A stretch of DNA of 22,616 bases from JAVBNF01 sp031551725. GTDB lineage: Bacteria > Bacteroidota > Bacteroidia > Bacteroidales > P3. The stretch is from assembly GCA_031551725.1 (NCBI GenBank), contig JAVBNF010000023.1, positions 1-22,616 on the forward strand, given 5' to 3'. Position 1 is the stretch's first letter. Each line of letters starts with the position of its first letter. Positions 20,137 to 22,616 of the stretch are shown here, piece by piece. The notes below the pieces were generated by a model. It saw only the letters and a program-made list of their open reading frames with translations, searched no databases and was not told where the DNA came from. A program made the translations under genes and the position numbers.

Positions 20137-22140
20137 ATGTTAAATAAATTTGAAATAACCTCCGATTTTGTTCCTACCGGTGATCAGCCCGAAGCCATTC
20201 GCCAGCTGACGGAAGGACTGAATCGTCATGACCGTGCGCAGGTTTTGCTTGGGGTTACAGGTTCCGGAAAAACATTTACCGTTGCCAATGTTATTCAGGA
20301 AGTGCAACGCCCAACGCTCATCTTAAGTCATAACAAAACATTGGCGGCACAGCTTTATAGCGAGTTCAAGCAGTTTTTTCCTAATAATGCTGTGGAATAT
20401 TTTGTTTCATATTATGATTATTATCAACCCGAAGCCTACATTCCAACAACGAATACGTATATTGAAAAGGATTTGCAAATCAATGAGGAAATTGAAAAAC
20501 TTCGTTTGAGTGCCACTTCTGCTTTGCTTTCCGGAAGGAGGGATGTAATTGTTATCTCTTCCGTTTCGTGCATTTATGGTATCGGAAATCCGTCCGATTT
20601 TAATGAAAACACCATTCATATCAAGCGTTCGCAAAAAATCAGCATGAAACAGTTGATGCTTGAGCTTGTCGGTAGCTTGTATTCGCGCAACGAAATCGAA
20701 TTTAAACGTGCCAACTTTCGTGTAAAGGGCGATACGCTTGATGTTTATCCCGCTTACGCAGATTATGCTTATCGTATTATTTTCTTCGATGATGAAATCG
20801 AAAGCCTCGAGATGATTTATCCCGACAATGGCGGACGTATCGAAGAAATGGATGAAGTAACCATTTTTCCGGCAAACATTTTTGTCACTTCGCAAGAGCG
20901 TATTCATGAGGCGGTGCATGATATTCAGTTGGATTTGGGAAAACAAGTGGAATATTTCAATGAAGTTGGAAAACGTCAGGAAGCCAAACGCTTGGAAGAC
21001 CGCGTGACATACGATTTGGAAATGATTAAGGAACTCGGCTATTGCAGCGGTATTGAAAATTATTCACGTTATTTCGACGGACGTCCGCAAGGCTCGCGCC
21101 CTTTCTGTTTGATGGATTATTTTCCGGACGATTACCTTTTGGTGATTGATGAAAGCCACGTAACTATTCCCCAACTCCATGCCATGTATGGCGGCGATCG
21201 TTCGCGCAAGCAAAACCTTGTGGAATATGGTTTCCGCTTGCCTGCCGCCATGGATAACCGCCCATTGAAGTTTGAAGAATTTCAGGAAATTCTCAATCAG
21301 GTTATATATGTGAGCGCAACACCTGCTAATTTTGAACTTGAAGAAAGCGATGGCGTGGTTGTAGAACAGGTTATTCGTCCCACCGGGCTTTTAGACCCGA
21401 TTATCGAAGTTCGTCCGAGCTTAAATCAAATGGACGATTTACTTGATGAAATCGAACAGGTTATTGCTCGCAATGAACGTGTTTTGGTAACAACGCTTAC
21501 CAAACGCATGGCCGAAGAAATGAGCAAATACCTTATCAATATTGGTATTCGTACACAATATATCCATTCGGATGTGGAAACCTTGGATCGTGTAGAAATC
21601 TTGCAAAATCTCCGTGCAGGCTCTATTGATGTGCTTGTTGGTGTGAACTTGCTTCGCGAAGGTTTGGACTTGCCCGAAGTATCACTGGTAGCAGTGATGG
21701 ATGCCGACAAAGAAGGATTTTTGCGTTCCGATCGTGCGCTTACGCAAACGGCAGGACGTGCCGCACGGAATATAAACGGCAAAGTAATTATGTATGCCGA
21801 CAAAATTACCGATTCCATGCAGCGAACGATTGACGAAACCAACCGTCGCCGCGAAAAGCAAATGAACTACAATAAAGCCAACAATATCACGCCGACGCAA
21901 ATCCGCAAGGCTATTGATAATAGTCTGGTACATGCGAAATCGAAAGCGACATATTATGTCGAAAGCGAAGAACTCAACATAGCTGCCGATCCTGTTGTTC
22001 AATATATGAGTAAAGGAGAAATAGAAAAAGTCATCCAAAACACCAAAAAACAAATGGATGCAGCCGTGAAGAAATTAGACTTTGTGGAAGCTGCTCGTTT
22101 ACGTGATGAAATAGCAGGATTGAAAAAAAGAATGGAATAA
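20137..22140 (+). CDS. uvrB: Excinuclease ABC subunit B
   Basis: 667 residues, standard length. UvrB verifies DNA damage with UvrA and loads UvrC in nucleotide excision repair. Visible: GDQPEAI Q-motif, Walker A GVTGSGKT (39-46), the damage-probing beta-hairpin region YYDYYQPEAYIP (92-103), Walker B/DEAD-like VIDESHV, YVSATPANFELE, helicase motifs V-VI LVGVNLLREGLDLPEVSLVAVMDADKEGFLRSDRALTQTAGRAARN, and the C-terminal UVR domain that contacts UvrC (KKQMDAAVKKLDFVEAARLRDEI). All motifs are intact. ATG 20137 is chosen over the earlier TTG because of the -7 box at 20125-20132. A FISUMP cassette follows directly. Confidence 0.98.
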   Translation: MLNKFEITSDFVPTGDQPEAIRQLTEGLNRHDRAQVLLGVTGSGKTFTVANVIQEVQRPTLILSHNKTLAAQLYSEFKQFFPNNAVEYFVSYYDYYQPEAYIPTTNTYIEKDLQINEEIEKLRLSATSALLSGRRDVIVISSVSCIYGIGNPSDFNENTIHIKRSQKISMKQLMLELVGSLYSRNEIEFKRANFRVKGDTLDVYPAYADYAYRIIFFDDEIESLEMIYPDNGGRIEEMDEVTIFPANIFVTSQERIHEAVHDIQLDLGKQVEYFNEVGKRQEAKRLEDRVTYDLEMIKELGYCSGIENYSRYFDGRPQGSRPFCLMDYFPDDYLLVIDESHVTIPQLHAMYGGDRSRKQNLVEYGFRLPAAMDNRPLKFEEFQEILNQVIYVSATPANFELEESDGVVVEQVIRPTGLLDPIIEVRPSLNQMDDLLDEIEQVIARNERVLVTTLTKRMAEEMSKYLINIGIRTQYIHSDVETLDRVEILQNLRAGSIDVLVGVNLLREGLDLPEVSLVAVMDADKEGFLRSDRALTQTAGRAARNINGKVIMYADKITDSMQRTIDETNRRREKQMNYNKANNITPTQIRKAIDNSLVHAKSKATYYVESEELNIAADPVVQYMSKGEIEKVIQNTKKQMDAAVKKLDFVEAARLRDEIAGLKKRME

Positions 22141-22164
22141 TTTCATTTATTGAAAAAAAATATT

Positions 22165-22172
22165 TAACTTTG
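22165..22172 (+). promoter_or_regulatory. Probable -7 box of FISUMP cassette 2
   Basis: TAACTTTG matches TAnnTTTG, in the same relation to the leader RNA as in cassette 1. No good -33. Just downstream are three GTTAAC words (22185-22214) resembling a half of the word-repeat hairpins. Confidence 0.5.
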
Positions 22173-22254
22173 CGAAAATAATAGGTTAACGAGGTGACGA
22201 GTTAACAAGTTAACAAAAAAATAATATATAGAAAAAACATAATTAAACATAAAT

Positions 22255-22450
22255 AAAGAAAGCGTAAGCTATAATTCTTTTCTCGAAAATCGCCAATTTT
22301 CCAACACGAAAGAATAATAAGTGATGCGCTCATGCTGTGTTCCGGCGTGAGTTGTATCTTATTTTCGTGTGGGTGTTTGGCGATACCTCGAGAAAAATAA
22401 GAAATTCAACTCGCGCCTTTTTTATTTACATACAGCCCCTTCGGGGCTTG
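22255..22450 (+). ncRNA. Structured leader RNA of FISUMP cassette 2
   Basis: Same architecture as 9371-9565: AGC-GTAA-GCT hairpin (22261-22270); helix A TTTCTCGA (22279-22286) with TCGAGAAA (22388-22395); helix B ATCGCCAA (22289-22296) with TTGGCGAT (22377-22384); helix C ACACGAAA (22304-22311) with TTTCGTGT (22363-22370); hairpin D CTCATGC (22329-22335) with GCGTGAG (22345-22351); 3' segment CAACTCGCGCC (22407-22417) plus T6; GC hairpin 22434-22448. Helices A to C carry compensatory replacements relative to copy 1, while the core around D is almost unchanged. Confidence 0.7.
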
Positions 22451-22482
22451 ATGGAAATAAATAACAATTAAAAATACACAAC

Positions 22483-22616
22483 ATGAAAACACAATTACTT
22501 CGTGGCAGAAACGCAAAAATGCAAGAATGCAGAAGCGCAAGAGCGCAGAAATGCATAAAAATGACCGTCTTCTGCGTTTTTGCGCTTCTGCACTTCTGCA
22601 TTACTTTCGCTCAAAC
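22483..22616 (+). CDS. FISUMP-type secreted protein, N-terminus only (cut by window end)
   Basis: The 44 complete codons start MKTQLLRGRNAKMQECRSAR and end in the signal core VFCVFALLHFCITFAQ. They are nearly identical to the first 44 residues of the FISUMP protein at 9600, differing at about three residues, and follow the same leader RNA. The mature domain is outside the window, so FISUMP identity is inferred from the shared leader and signal peptide. Confidence 0.65.
   Translation, partial: MKTQLLRGRNAKMQECRSARAQKCIKMTVFCVFALLHFCITFAQ

Larger units (their letters stand above)
22242..22616 (+). repeat. Dispersed repeat, copy 2 (leader plus signal-peptide region)
   Basis: Counterpart of 9361-9736, starting at AATTAAACATAAATAAA and reaching the window end. 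The non-coding span 22141-22482 (about 340 bases) holds only the promoter, GTTAAC words and this leader. Confidence 0.85.

Noticed and set aside
1..22616. A complete diversity-generating retroelement
   Set aside because: No reverse-transcriptase gene, accessory Avd-like gene or AAY-rich template repeat is visible; only a possible target is present.

Overview
The window looks like a chromosomal segment of an A+T-rich member of the Bacteroidota, probably Bacteroidales. Promoters throughout carry the phylum-specific -7 box TAnnTTTG, in two clear cases with a -33 TTTG 19-21 bp upstream. Gene content fits: BamD-type lipoprotein followed by a Bacteroidota-type omega subunit and coaBC, PPi-type phosphofructokinase, FISUMP proteins, a GIN-domain protein, and outer-membrane barrels ending in Phe.

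Layout. 1-338: the C-terminal tail of an IS3-type transposase abuts the C-terminal remnant of a FISUMP gene. 574-2332 (minus): atpD-atpC. 2480-5383 (plus): a GIN-domain/beta-barrel protein, then a coupled pair made of a small sigma-region-2-like protein and an unknown secreted protein. 5506-6804: pgi. 6947-9290: bamD-rpoZ-like-coaBC operon. 9291-11800: a FISUMP cassette with its own promoter, a long structured leader RNA, a two-domain secreted FISUMP gene and a terminator. 11891-15555: S41 protease, PPi-dependent PFK, maf. 15623-17267 (minus): GT2-rsgA. 17450-18982: outer-membrane barrel protein. 19086-19250: tRNA-Val(UAC) and tRNA-Arg(ACG). 19289-20050 (minus): PhnP-like metallo-hydrolase. 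20137-22140: uvrB. 22141-22616: a second FISUMP cassette, cut by the window end.

Most genes are core housekeeping: ATP synthesis, glycolysis, CoA synthesis, envelope assembly, nucleotide-pool cleaning, ribosome maturation and excision repair. The unusual part is the FISUMP system. Two cassettes share a leader of about 200 nt whose helices differ in sequence but keep pairing through compensatory changes, around an almost invariant core that can also pair with a 3' segment followed by a U-tract. Both cassettes then share nearly identical signal-peptide coding sequence. The complete FISUMP gene ends in an adenine-poor hypervariable-looking segment that resembles a diversity-generating-retroelement target, though no reverse transcriptase or template is present here. 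The cassettes sit between housekeeping operons (after coaBC, after uvrB, and a broken relic beside atpC), suggesting a dispersed paralogous family.

A second theme is a set of intergenic hairpins with arms made of reiterated short words. Three of the four carry GCTACG in the loop and two of those the longer GCTACGCCTC.
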